Shown here in pieces: positions 31,663 to 39,698 of a stretch of 64,000 nucleotides of DNA. A model generated the notes under the pieces. The model did no database searches. It had not been told where the DNA came from and saw nothing but the letters and a program-made list of their open reading frames with translations. The first letter of the stretch is position 1; every line of letters begins with the position of its first letter. The stretch is from assembly GCF_017355405.1 (NCBI RefSeq), contig NZ_CP061177.1, forward strand, positions 2,974,501-3,038,500. The letters are read 5' to 3'. This stretch comes from Roseomonas haemaphysalidis (GTDB lineage Bacteria > Pseudomonadota > Alphaproteobacteria > Acetobacterales > Acetobacteraceae). The position numbers and the translations under genes are program-made.

Positions 31663-32166
31663 ATGTCCGGCCTGCAAACCGTAGACCGAGACCGTTCAGC
31701 CAACCCGCTGGACGTCCTGGAACAGATTGTCACCGCCAACGAATGGACCTTCGAGCGCCGCTCGGACGGCGAAATGGCGGCCGAGGCCCCCGGCAAGTGG
31801 TGCAACTACGGCCTGTTCTTCTGCTGGTCGCAGGACATCAGCGCCATGCACTTCACCTGCGCCTTCGACCTGAAGGTACCCCCCGCCCACCGGCAAAAGA
31901 TGTTCGAGCTGCTGGCGCTGGCCAACGACCGGCTGTGGATCGGGCATTTCGGCATCGACAGCGAGGATGGCGGGCCGGTGTTCCGCCATGCCATGCTGCT
32001 GCGCGGCGCCCGCGGCGCCAGCGCCGAAAGCCTGGAGGACATGATGGACATCGCCATCACGGAATGCGAGCGATTCTACCCGGCCTTCCAGTTCGTGCTG
32101 TGGGGCGGCAAGTCGCCGGCCGAGGCGCTGGAAGCCGCCATGCTGGACTGCGTCGGCGAGGCATGA
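31663..32166 (+). CDS. YbjN domain-containing protein
   Basis: This 167-residue soluble protein fits the YbjN (DUF1790-like) group found widely in proteobacteria, linked in other species to stress and motility but biochemically undefined. Recognisable parts are LDVLEQIVTANEWTFERRSD, the GLFFCWSQDISAMHFTCAFD strand region, and FYPAFQFVLWGGKSPAEAL near the end. AAGGAGG gives a very strong ribosome binding site for ATG 31663. It overlaps proC by 4 nt, so the two are co-expressed; this pairing is common in alphaproteobacteria. Confidence 0.82.
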   Translation: MSGLQTVDRDRSANPLDVLEQIVTANEWTFERRSDGEMAAEAPGKWCNYGLFFCWSQDISAMHFTCAFDLKVPPAHRQKMFELLALANDRLWIGHFGIDSEDGGPVFRHAMLLRGARGASAESLEDMMDIAITECERFYPAFQFVLWGGKSPAEALEAAMLDCVGEA

Positions 32167-32978
32167 GCAGCGCACCCCTGCCCGCGCTGTTGCTGATCGG
32201 CTGCGGCAAGATGGGCGGCGCCATGCTGGAAGGCTGGCTGGAACAGGGCGTGGAGCAGGTGGTGGTGGTGGAGCCGCACGGCGCTTCCGCCGCCGCCTTC
32301 GCCGGCCGCGCCACCATCTGCGCCAGCATGGACCAGGTGCCGGCGGGCTTCGCCCCCGCCGCCATCGTGCTGGCCACCAAGCCGCAGCAGGCGGATGGCG
32401 CCCTGCCGGGGGTCGAGCATTTCGTGCGGGCCGGTGCGCTGGTGGTGTCCATCATGGCCGGCAAGACCGTGCAAGGCATCGCCGCCGCGGTGGGTGGCGC
32501 CGCGCGCGTGGTGCGCGCCATGCCCAACACGCCCGCGGCCATCGGCCAGGGCTTCACCTGCTGCTTCGCCGGCCCCGGCGTGGACGTGCGGCAGAAGGCC
32601 CTGGCGGACGAGCTGCTGGCCGCCGTGGGAGAAGTTGCCTGGGTGGAGGACGAGGGGCTGATCGACCCGGTCACCGCCGTGTCGGGCGGCGGCCCCGCCT
32701 ATGTGTTCCTGCTGGCCGAGGTGATGGAGCAGGCTGCCATCGCCCAGGGCCTGCCGCCGGACCTGGCACGGCGCATGGCCCGGCGCACGGTGTCCGGCGC
32801 CGGCGCGCTGCTGGCCGCCAGCGCGCAGGACGCGGCGCAGCTGCGGATCAACGTCACCAGCCCGAAGGGCACCACGGAACGCGCCCTGGCGGTGCTGATG
32901 GCGCCCGACGCCTGGCCCCGGCTGATGGACGAGGCGATCGCCGCCGCCACCGCACGCTCGCGCGAACTGGCCGGATGA
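32163..32978 (+). CDS. proC: Pyrroline-5-carboxylate reductase
   Basis: This 271-residue enzyme makes proline from 1-pyrroline-5-carboxylate with NAD(P)H. The Rossmann motif is LLIGCGKMGGAM at the N-terminus. The central region has VRAMPNTPAAIGQG, and the C-terminal domain has AVSGGGPAYVFLLAE and INVTSPKGTTERAL, all diagnostic. ATG 32163 overlaps the stop of the YbjN-like gene. Length is normal. Confidence 0.95.
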   Translation: MSSAPLPALLLIGCGKMGGAMLEGWLEQGVEQVVVVEPHGASAAAFAGRATICASMDQVPAGFAPAAIVLATKPQQADGALPGVEHFVRAGALVVSIMAGKTVQGIAAAVGGAARVVRAMPNTPAAIGQGFTCCFAGPGVDVRQKALADELLAAVGEVAWVEDEGLIDPVTAVSGGGPAYVFLLAEVMEQAAIAQGLPPDLARRMARRTVSGAGALLAASAQDAAQLRINVTSPKGTTERALAVLMAPDAWPRLMDEAIAAATARSRELAG

Positions 32979-33036
32979 TGCGCCGCCACCCGCTGGCCCC
33001 CTGGTCAAACGCCGCCATCGCCCCAAACTTGGCAGC

Positions 33037-33669
33037 ATGAGCGACAGCACCGGCCCCGCGCCCGTTTCCGATTCCGTCCTGTTCGACACCTTCTGGTCGC
33101 TGGTGGCCGAGCAAGGTTGGCAGCAGCTTTCCATGCAGGCGGTCGCCAGCCGCAGCGGCATGACCCTTGCCGAGCTGCGGGCGCGCGCGCCTTACAAGGG
33201 TGCGCTGCCGCTGATGTTCGCCCGCGCGGTGGACGAGGCGGTGCTGCGCGACAACCCCACCGTCGCCACCGGCAGTGCCCGGGACCGGTTGTTCGACGTG
33301 CTGATGCGGCGCATCGACGCGCTGCAGCCGCACCGGGACGGCGTGATCCGCCTGGGGCGCGACATGCGCACCGACCCGATGCTCACGCTGATGCTGGCGC
33401 CGCAGCTCGGCGCGTCCATGGCCTGGATGCTGGAAGCGGCGGGCATCGAGGCCAGTGGCTTCAAGGGCGCGTTGCGGGTGAATGGCCTGAGCGGCGTTTG
33501 GCTCGCCACCCTGCGGGCCTGGGAAAAGGACGAGGGCCAGGACCTGGGCGGCACCATGGCGGCGCTGGACCGGGCGCTGGACCGCGCCGCGCAGATCGCC
33601 GGCACGCTGCGCATCGACATGCCCGAATCATCCGCGGCCGCGGATGAGCCGCTGTCGCCCTCCATCTGA
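33037..33669 (+). CDS. TetR-like regulator or COQ9-type protein
   Basis: This 210-residue protein begins with a TetR-like helix-turn-helix region (LFDTFWSLVAEQGWQQLSMQ, SRSGMTLAELRARAPYKGAL). The C-terminal part WEKDEGQDLGGTMAALDRALDRA resembles the ending shared by some TetR proteins and COQ9-related proteins. It lies 58 bp after proC and before a phasin gene, and a role in controlling polyhydroxyalkanoate or lipid genes is possible but only inferred from position. ATG 33037 is preceded by no strong Shine-Dalgarno. Confidence 0.7.
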   Translation: MSDSTGPAPVSDSVLFDTFWSLVAEQGWQQLSMQAVASRSGMTLAELRARAPYKGALPLMFARAVDEAVLRDNPTVATGSARDRLFDVLMRRIDALQPHRDGVIRLGRDMRTDPMLTLMLAPQLGASMAWMLEAAGIEASGFKGALRVNGLSGVWLATLRAWEKDEGQDLGGTMAALDRALDRAAQIAGTLRIDMPESSAAADEPLSPSI

Positions 33670-33703
33670 TCTCACGGCGCGCATCTCGCCTTGCGTGAGA
33701 TGC
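33669..33703 (+). promoter_or_regulatory. Overlapping alternative hairpins before the phasin gene
   Basis: ATCTCACG (33669-33676) pairs with CGTGAGAT (33694-33701), while GCATCTC (33681-33687) can instead pair with GAGATGC (33697-33703). The two stems share the right arm and exclude each other. They begin at the last base of the preceding stop codon; no U-tract follows, so this is a weak terminator or a regulatory structure. Confidence 0.35.
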
Positions 33704-33789
33704 AAAGCCATCCGGCGGCCGCATTGTCGTTCCGAAACGGTGTTCCGGGCGTTATGTTCGTGGCCAAGCCAAACACAAGGGAGACGCCG

Positions 33790-34245
33790 ATGTCCGACCA
33801 GTTCAAGGGCCCGCAGATGGATATGATGAAGATGCTGTCGGAGTTCCGCGTCCCTGGCATGCCGGACGTCGAGACCCTGGCCGCCGCCCAACGCCGCAAC
33901 TTCGAGGCCTTGTCCGCGGCCAACCGCATTGCTCTGGAAGGTGCGCAGGCCGTGGCCAAGCGCCACATGGAAATCCTGCAGCAATCCATGGCCGAGCTGA
34001 CGGACGCGGTGCGGTCCGCCTCCTCCCCCGGCGGCTCGGCGCAGGACAAGGCGGCCAGCCAGGCGGAGATGGTCAAGGCCACCTACGGCCGTGCCGTGGC
34101 GAACATGCAGGAGATCGCCGATCTCATCCAGAAGTCCAACGGCGAGGCGCTTTCGCTGCTGAACAAGCGCTTCGCCGAGGCGATGGACGAGGTGAAGGGG
34201 CTGGTCGCCAAAAGCAACGGCGCCCTGCCCCCCACCGGCTCCTGA
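33790..34245 (+). CDS. Phasin family protein
   Basis: This 151-residue protein belongs to the phasins that coat polyhydroxyalkanoate granules. The core, NFEALSAANRIALEGAQAVAKRHMEI then QSMAELTDAV, is the standard amphipathic helical phasin repeat, and almost the entire protein is predicted helical. Glutamate and glutamine-rich ends suit a granule surface. AGGGAGAC precedes ATG 33790. No PHA synthase or depolymerase lies nearby. Confidence 0.88.
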   Translation: MSDQFKGPQMDMMKMLSEFRVPGMPDVETLAAAQRRNFEALSAANRIALEGAQAVAKRHMEILQQSMAELTDAVRSASSPGGSAQDKAASQAEMVKATYGRAVANMQEIADLIQKSNGEALSLLNKRFAEAMDEVKGLVAKSNGALPPTGS

Positions 34246-34271
34246 GCAGCCACGCGGCGCCTGTCGGCCGT

Positions 34272-35621
34272 TCAGGCCGGCAGGCGCACCCGCGCCCGCA
34301 GCCCGCCCATCGGGCTGCCTTCCAGCACCACGTCACCACCATGCGCGCGCGCGATGTCCCGCGCGATGGCCAGCCCCAGCCCGGTGCCGCCGGCCGAGAA
34401 TGACGCGAAGGGGCGGAAGGCTTCCTCGCGCGAGGCCTCCGGGATGCCTGGCCCGTCGTCATCCACCGTGATCTCCACCCAGCGGGACGGCGCGCGCCCT
34501 GCTTCCATCAACGTCGCCTCGTGCAGCGCCACCACGATGCGGTGGGCATGCGCGCGGGCATTGTCCAGCAGGTTGCCCAGGCAGCGGCGCAGCGCATCCA
34601 CGCGCAGCGGCAGGATCAGCGATTCCGGCGCCTCCACGGACAGGCCGGTACCGGCGCGGCGCGCCTTGGCCACCAGGTCGCGCACCAGCTGCGCCAGGTC
34701 GGCGGGCTGCGACTGCTCCGTGCCCTCGCCCCGCGCGAAGGACAGGTAGGTGGCGATCAGCCGCTCCATCTCGGCCACGTCCTCGCCCATCGCCACCGCG
34801 TCCTCTTCCGCGCCCGGCGGCAGCATGGCGAGGCCGAGGCGCAACCGGGTGAGCGGCGTGCGCAGGTCGTGGCTGATGCCGGCCAGCATCTCGGTGCGCT
34901 GGTTGATGAAGCGGCGGATGCGGCCCTGCATCTGGTTGAAGGCCGCCGCCGCCTGCCGCACCTCGGCCGCGCCTTCCGGCTTGATCGGCCCGTGCTGGCG
35001 GCCGATGCCGAAGGATTCCGCCGCGCTGGCGAGCCGCCGGATAGCGCGAACCTGATTCTTCATGAACAGCGCCGCCACCAGGAACAGCAGCAGCGAGGTG
35101 CCGACCAGCCAGATGACGAACAGGTACAGCGTGCCAAAGAACAGCCGCTTGCGCGGCGCCTCCACATGCAGCACCCCGTCCGGCATCTGCACGCGGATGA
35201 TCACGCTGCGCGGGTCGGACTGCCAGTCCGTGTCGAAGGGCAGCCGCACGCGCTCGCCCAGCGCCTGTACCAGGTCGTCCTCCAACGGCAGGATCGGCAG
35301 CCAGCTCGGCCGGTTGGTGCCGCCCGCGATGGAGGCCGCCGGCTCAAAGGCCAGCGACAGGTCGAAGCGCCAGGCGGCTTCGTGGAAGATCCAGCCCCGG
35401 TCGTCTTCGCCCGGAAAGCGGGACAGCAACTCGGTCACCATGCCGACATCGCCCGCCACGCCGCCCGCCAGCCGGCGGGAGATGACATCCAGATGCCCGC
35501 CGTAGAACAGCTGCAGCGCCACGCCCTGCAGGATCAGCAGCGGCAGCAGGATGATCAGCAGCGCGCGGCCGAGCAGGCCGCGCGGCAGCAGCCCCCGGAA
35601 CAGCCGGGCGATGCGTTTCAC
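34272..35621 (-). CDS. Sensor histidine kinase, EnvZ-like
   Basis: This 449-residue inner-membrane kinase has a first membrane helix at residues 18-40, a periplasmic domain of about 120 residues, a second helix at about 163-187, a HAMP linker, and the phosphoacceptor H251 in GISHDLRTPLTRLRLGLAML. The ATPase part shows N-box LDNARAHA, DDDGPGIP and GGTGLGLAIARDIARAHGG. The start is GTG 35621, preceded by GAGGAGGG; it is 10 bp after its response regulator. What it senses is unknown, though EnvZ/OmpR relatives respond to osmolarity. Confidence 0.9.
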   Translation of the reverse strand: MKRIARLFRGLLPRGLLGRALLIILLPLLILQGVALQLFYGGHLDVISRRLAGGVAGDVGMVTELLSRFPGEDDRGWIFHEAAWRFDLSLAFEPAASIAGGTNRPSWLPILPLEDDLVQALGERVRLPFDTDWQSDPRSVIIRVQMPDGVLHVEAPRKRLFFGTLYLFVIWLVGTSLLLFLVAALFMKNQVRAIRRLASAAESFGIGRQHGPIKPEGAAEVRQAAAAFNQMQGRIRRFINQRTEMLAGISHDLRTPLTRLRLGLAMLPPGAEEDAVAMGEDVAEMERLIATYLSFARGEGTEQSQPADLAQLVRDLVAKARRAGTGLSVEAPESLILPLRVDALRRCLGNLLDNARAHAHRIVVALHEATLMEAGRAPSRWVEITVDDDGPGIPEASREEAFRPFASFSAGGTGLGLAIARDIARAHGGDVVLEGSPMGGLRARVRLPA

Positions 35622-35631
35622 GCGCCCCTCC

Positions 35632-36327
35632 TCACGCGCCGGGCCGCAGCACGTAGCCACGGTGGCGAATGGTTTGCAGGAAGCGCGGCTCGCGCGGGTC
35701 GGGCTCGATCTTGCGGCGCAGCCGCGTGACCTGCACGTCGATCGCCCGCTCGCCGGCTTCCGGGGTGCCGAGGGCGGCGGCGATCTCCTCGCGGGTCAGC
35801 ACCTCGCCGGCCCGGCGGGCCAGCGCGGACAGCAGCGCCGCCTCGCCCCCCGTCAGGCGCTGCGTGCCGTCGGCGCCGCGCAGCTCCCCCCGCTCCGGAT
35901 CGAACCAGTGGGGGCCGAGCTGCACCGGTGCCTGCGGCAAGGCCGAGGGCGTGGCGGGAGCGGCCCGCTTCAGGATGGTGCGGATGCGCAGCGCCAGCTC
36001 GCGCGGCTCGAAGGGCTTGGCCAGGTAGTCGTCGGCGCCGTGCTCGAAGCCGGCGATGCGGTCCTCCGGCCCGCCGGCGGCGGTCAGCATCAGGATCGGC
36101 ACCTCATGGCCTTCGCGGCGCAGGCTTTCCGTCAGGTCCAGGCCACTTTCGCCGGGCATCATCACGTCCAGCACCAGGAGGTCAAAGGCCATGGAGGACA
36201 GCGCCTGCCGGGCCGCCGTGGCATCGGCCGCCACGGTGATGCGAAAGCCCTGCTCCGACAGGAAGCGGTGCAGCAGGGTGCGCAGGCGGGCGTCGTCGTC
36301 GACGACCAGGAGATGGGCATTGTCCAC
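35632..36327 (-). CDS. Response regulator, OmpR family
   Basis: This 231-residue regulator has a receiver domain with acidic pocket DDDARLR, phosphoacceptor D54 in LLVLDVMMPGESG, and the conserved lysine in YLAKPFEP. The C-terminal winged helix (about residues 135-228) ends RAIDVQVTRLRRKIE and RHRGYVLRPG, typical OmpR/PhoB. The start is GTG 36327 overlapping the MarR stop by one base (TAGTG), so MarR, this regulator and the kinase form one unit. Confidence 0.92.
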   Translation of the reverse strand: MDNAHLLVVDDDARLRTLLHRFLSEQGFRITVAADATAARQALSSMAFDLLVLDVMMPGESGLDLTESLRREGHEVPILMLTAAGGPEDRIAGFEHGADDYLAKPFEPRELALRIRTILKRAAPATPSALPQAPVQLGPHWFDPERGELRGADGTQRLTGGEAALLSALARRAGEVLTREEIAAALGTPEAGERAIDVQVTRLRRKIEPDPREPRFLQTIRHRGYVLRPGA

Positions 36328-36902
36328 TAGGCGGCACTCTGGCTGGTGTTGGGCAGGGCACGGTCAAGCTGCGCGCGGGCGTCCTCGCCCATCAGCCCGC
36401 GCATCACGCGGCGGAAGCCTTCCACCGCCACGGGGCCGGCTTCGCGATAAGCGCGCATCACCCATTCGCGCTGCCGCTCGAACAGCCGGCGCTCCAGCGC
36501 CTCGCCTTTCGCTGTCAGCGACAGGAGGCGCTGGCGCCGGTCGTTGCGGCCGGGGGCCTGGGTCACGTAGCCCTCCTCCACCAGGGGCGTCAGCACGCGG
36601 CCGAGCGACTGCTTGGTGATGCCGAGGATGGCCAGCAGGTCGCCCACCGTGATGCCCGGGCGGCGGCCCACGAAATGCAGCACGCGGTGGTGGGCGCGGC
36701 CCATGTTCAGTTCGGCCAGGATCTCGTCAGCCCCCGCGGTGAAGTCGCGGTAGCCGAAGAACAGCAGGTCCTGCGCCAGGCGCAGCTCCTCTTCCCGCAG
36801 AAACAGGAGCTGGCGGCCGGCGGTGCCGGGGCTGCGGTCCATGACCGGCTTGTCGGGCGCTTCGGGCATTGCTGTCATGCTTGCCTGTTGGGTCAGCTTC
36901 AT
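36327..36902 (-). CDS. MarR family transcriptional regulator
   Basis: This 191-residue winged-helix protein contains LNMGRAHHRVLHFVGRRPGITVGDLLAILG, recognition helix TKQSLGRVLTPL and the wing GRNDRRQRLLSLTAKG, all standard MarR. A 40-residue N-terminal extension precedes the domain. ATG 36902 is used; GTG 36908 is possible. It heads the MarR-OmpR-EnvZ unit and is divergent from the branched-chain aminotransferase, with a palindrome in between that is a likely binding site. Its ligand is unknown. Confidence 0.9.
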   Translation of the reverse strand: MKLTQQASMTAMPEAPDKPVMDRSPGTAGRQLLFLREEELRLAQDLLFFGYRDFTAGADEILAELNMGRAHHRVLHFVGRRPGITVGDLLAILGITKQSLGRVLTPLVEEGYVTQAPGRNDRRQRLLSLTAKGEALERRLFERQREWVMRAYREAGPVAVEGFRRVMRGLMGEDARAQLDRALPNTSQSAA

Positions 36903-36942
36903 TGACACATAGTGCCAGAGATTTTACGGTTCGGCTATCACA

Positions 36943-36957
36943 CGCAATGTTATTGCG
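36943..36957. promoter_or_regulatory. Palindromic operator between MarR gene and ilvE
   Basis: CGCAAT-GTT-ATTGCG is a perfect inverted repeat in the 81-bp divergent gap. Its position, 27 bp before the aminotransferase start and 41 bp before the MarR start, fits a MarR dimer site that could control both genes. Confidence 0.55.
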
Positions 36958-36983
36958 CGAAACACCCCTGGAGGATAGCTGAC

Positions 36984-37883
36984 ATGGCGTTGGTTCCTTT
37001 CGACGACCGCGACGGCTGGATCTGGTTCGACGGCGAGATGGTGCCGTGGCGCGATGCCAAGCTACACGTTCTGACGCACGGGCTCCATTACGCGAGCGGC
37101 GTGTTCGAGGGTGAGCGCGCCTATGAAGGCAACATCTTCAAGCTGCGCGAGCACACCGACCGGCTGATCGGCTCCGGCAAAATCCTGGGCTTCGACATCC
37201 CCTATTCGGCCGACGAGATCGACGCCGCCTGCAACGCGGTGCTGGAAAAGAACGGCTTCACCAACGCCTATGTCCGCCCCATCGCCTGGCGCGGGTCGGA
37301 GATGCTGGCGGTGTCCGCGCAGCAGACCAAGATCCACCTGGCCATCGCGGCCTGGGCCTGGCCCAACCTGTTCGGCGACAACCGCATGAAGGGCGTCCGC
37401 CTCGGCATGGCGCAGTGGCGCCGCCCGGCCCCCGACACGGCGCCCACCGCCTCCAAGGCCGCCGGCCTGTACATGATCGGCACCCTGTCCAAGCATCAGG
37501 CCGAGGCCGAGGGCTTCGACGACGCCATGATGCTGGACTACAAGGGCGACGTGGCCGAGGCGACCGGCGCCAATGCCTTCTTCGTCTTCAACGGTGAGGT
37601 GCACACCCCCAAGCCCGTCTGCTTCCTGGACGGCATCACCCGCCGCACCGTGATGAAGCTGGCCAAGGCCCGGCAGATGACCGTGGTGGAGCGCACCATC
37701 AAGGTGGAGGAGCTGAAGGACGCCACCGAGGTGTTCCTGGCCGGCACCGCCGCCGAGGTCACGCCGGTGCGCCAGATCGGCGAGCACCACTACACCCCGG
37801 GCCAGATCACCGAAACGCTGATCGGCGACTACGAGGCCCTGGTGCGGATGAGCCCCGAGGAAGTGGCGCGCCGCGCCGCCTGA
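36984..37883 (+). CDS. ilvE: Branched-chain amino acid aminotransferase
   Basis: This 299-residue fold-type IV PLP enzyme transfers the amino group in the last step of valine, leucine and isoleucine synthesis. THGLHYASGVFEGERAYEG, the PLP lysine K158 in TASKAAGLYMIGTLSKHQA, and the cofactor region FLDGITRRTVMKLA with GTAAEVTPV are canonical. ATG 36984 has GGAGG at good spacing and begins the family; the frame continues 24 codons upstream without similarity. It is a single-gene unit ending at a strong terminator. Confidence 0.94.
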   Translation: MALVPFDDRDGWIWFDGEMVPWRDAKLHVLTHGLHYASGVFEGERAYEGNIFKLREHTDRLIGSGKILGFDIPYSADEIDAACNAVLEKNGFTNAYVRPIAWRGSEMLAVSAQQTKIHLAIAAWAWPNLFGDNRMKGVRLGMAQWRRPAPDTAPTASKAAGLYMIGTLSKHQAEAEGFDDAMMLDYKGDVAEATGANAFFVFNGEVHTPKPVCFLDGITRRTVMKLAKARQMTVVERTIKVEELKDATEVFLAGTAAEVTPVRQIGEHHYTPGQITETLIGDYEALVRMSPEEVARRAA

Positions 37884-37891
37884 ACACGACG

Positions 37892-37917
37892 AAGGGGGCC
37901 GAAAGGCCCCCTTTTCC
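37892..37917 (+). terminator. Rho-independent terminator after ilvE
   Basis: AAGGGGGCC (37892-37900) and GGCCCCCTT (37905-37913) form a perfect 9-bp stem with a GAAA tetraloop, followed by TTCCGTTT. Its position 9 bp after the ilvE stop is ideal. Confidence 0.88.
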
Positions 37918-37984
37918 GTTTCGCGGCCGCCGCCGGTCACCCGGTGCTGCGGGTCCGGTGGCCGGTGCGGCCGGGCGCGGACCG

Positions 37985-38236
37985 TCAGGAGTGGTGGCCG
38001 CCATTCTTGCCGGCGTCCGATGCCTTCTGCCGGTCGTTGGCGAAGTTGCCGCTGTCCGCCTGCTTGCCGCTGCCGACCTCGGACTGGCGATGCTGCATGC
38101 CCTGCTGGCCGGTGCCCGCATGGCCGCCGCCAGCATGGCTGGCCTGCCCGCCTTTGCGCCCCGCCTCGGACGCGAGGTCGTGGTCCTTGGCGAAACCCTG
38201 CCTGCCGCTCGTATTCTGCTTGTCGTTCGTTGCCAT
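37985..38236 (-). CDS. KGG-repeat general stress protein
   Basis: This 83-residue, very hydrophilic protein has the con-10/KGG pattern: GFAKDHDLASEAGRKGGQAS and again FANDRQKASDAGKNGGHHS, two copies of the stress-induced KGG motif. Such proteins accumulate on starvation or desiccation; the mechanism is unknown. AAGAGGAAC lies just upstream of ATG 38236. It is likely a single gene. An EcfG-like -35 (GGCAAC) with a poor -10 is present upstream, too weak to call. Confidence 0.85.
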   Translation of the reverse strand: MATNDKQNTSGRQGFAKDHDLASEAGRKGGQASHAGGGHAGTGQQGMQHRQSEVGSGKQADSGNFANDRQKASDAGKNGGHHS

Positions 38237-38386
38237 GTTGCTGTTCCTCTTCGTTTTTCTCGATCAGTCGCAGCGCAGGGAAAACCGGCACCCCGCCTTG
38301 AGGTTGCCGGGCGAAAACGCCGCCGGCCTCTCGACCCCGCAACGGAAAACCGGCAAACCGGCGAAATCGCAGGAGGATCGGCAGGC

Positions 38387-39673
38387 ATGGGCTGGGACGA
38401 CACGACATCGCGAGCCGTCCTGCACCGGTTGTTCGAGGCCGGCATCCGCGCCGCCGACCCCCGCGCCATCCTGGCCGACCACCTGCCGGAACCGCCGCGC
38501 GGCCGGGTGGTGGTGGTGGGTGCCGGCAAGTCCGCCGCCGTGATGGCCACAGCGGTGGAAGAGGCCTGGCCGGAGGTGCCGCTGTCCGGCCTCGTCGTCA
38601 CCCGCTACGGCCACGCTGTCCCAACCCGGCGCATCGAGGTGGTGCAAGCCAGCCATCCCGTGCCGGACGCCGCCGGCGAGCAGGCCGCGCGCCGCATCCT
38701 GTCCCTGATGCAGGGGCTGACGGCGGACGACCTGGTGCTGGCGCTGATTTCCGGCGGCGGCTCGGCGCTGCTGGCCCTGCCGGATGGCGGGCTGACGCTG
38801 GCGGACAAGCAGGCGGTCAATCGCGCCCTGCTGGCCAGTGGCGCCGCCATCGGCGAGATGAACTGCGTGCGCCGGCATCTGTCCGCCATCAAGGGCGGGC
38901 GGCTGGCGGCGGCGGCGCACCCGGCGCGGGTGGTCACGCTGGCGATCTCCGACGTGCCGGGGGACGACCCCATCGCCATCGCCTCCGGCCCCACCGTGCC
39001 GGACCCCACCAGCTTTGCGGAAGCGCGCGCCATCCTGGCCCGCTACGGCGCCGAGGTGCCGGACGCCGTGGCGGCTCACCTCGCCGCCGCCGCCGACGAA
39101 ACGCCCAAGCCTGGCGACCCGCGCCTGGCGGGGGCCGAGTTCCGCCTGATCGCCACCCCCCAGATGGCGCTGGAGGCCGTGGCCGCCGAGGCCCGCGCCC
39201 TGGGCCTGCCGCCCCTGCTGCTCGGCGATGCGCTGGAAGGCGAGGCCGCGGTGCTGGGCACGGTGCTGGGCGGCATGGCCCGCAGCGTGCGCGCCCATAG
39301 CCACCCCCTGCCCGCCCCTTGCCTGCTGCTGTCGGGCGGGGAAACCACGGTGACCATCCGCCCCGGCACCCCGAAGGGCGGGCGCGGCGGGCGCAACAGC
39401 GAGTGCTTGCTGGGCCTGGCCCTTGCGCTGGACGCTGCCCCGGGCGTCTGGGCCTTGATGGGTGACACCGACGGCATCGACGGATCGGAGGACAACGCGG
39501 GCGCGATCCTGGGGCCCGACACGCTGCGGCGTGCGCGGGACGCGGGAATCGACCCCCGCCTCGCCTTGTCTTCACACGACAGTTATGGGTTGTTCAGTAC
39601 CCTGGGCGACACCATCGTCACGGGGCCGACGCTGACCAACGTGAACGACCTGCGGCTGGTCCTGATCGCCTGA
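38387..39673 (+). CDS. Glycerate 2-kinase, MOFRL type
   Basis: This 428-residue enzyme of the GckA/TtuD family phosphorylates glycerate to 2-phosphoglycerate. The N-terminal DUF4147 part shows VVVVGAGKSAAVMA and LISGGGSALLALPDGG, and the C-terminal MOFRL domain ends with DTDGIDGSEDNAGAILG and HDSYGLFSTLGDTIVTGPT. ATG 38387 has AGGAGG upstream. Pyruvate kinase follows within 25 bp, so glycerate can be fed through enolase to pyruvate; the same pairing is known in tartrate and glyoxylate utilisation clusters. Older annotations call this family hydroxypyruvate reductase. Confidence 0.9.
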   Translation: MGWDDTTSRAVLHRLFEAGIRAADPRAILADHLPEPPRGRVVVVGAGKSAAVMATAVEEAWPEVPLSGLVVTRYGHAVPTRRIEVVQASHPVPDAAGEQAARRILSLMQGLTADDLVLALISGGGSALLALPDGGLTLADKQAVNRALLASGAAIGEMNCVRRHLSAIKGGRLAAAAHPARVVTLAISDVPGDDPIAIASGPTVPDPTSFAEARAILARYGAEVPDAVAAHLAAAADETPKPGDPRLAGAEFRLIATPQMALEAVAAEARALGLPPLLLGDALEGEAAVLGTVLGGMARSVRAHSHPLPAPCLLLSGGETTVTIRPGTPKGGRGGRNSECLLGLALALDAAPGVWALMGDTDGIDGSEDNAGAILGPDTLRRARDAGIDPRLALSSHDSYGLFSTLGDTIVTGPTLTNVNDLRLVLIA

Positions 39674-39698
39674 GCCTGACTTCCAGAAGGATTTCCCC

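Noticed and set aside
37985..38340. EcfG-type promoter for the KGG stress protein
   Set aside because: On the minus strand GGCAAC is present but the -10 side reads GGTT or GTTT, two or more changes from consensus, so it is too weak to list as a feature.
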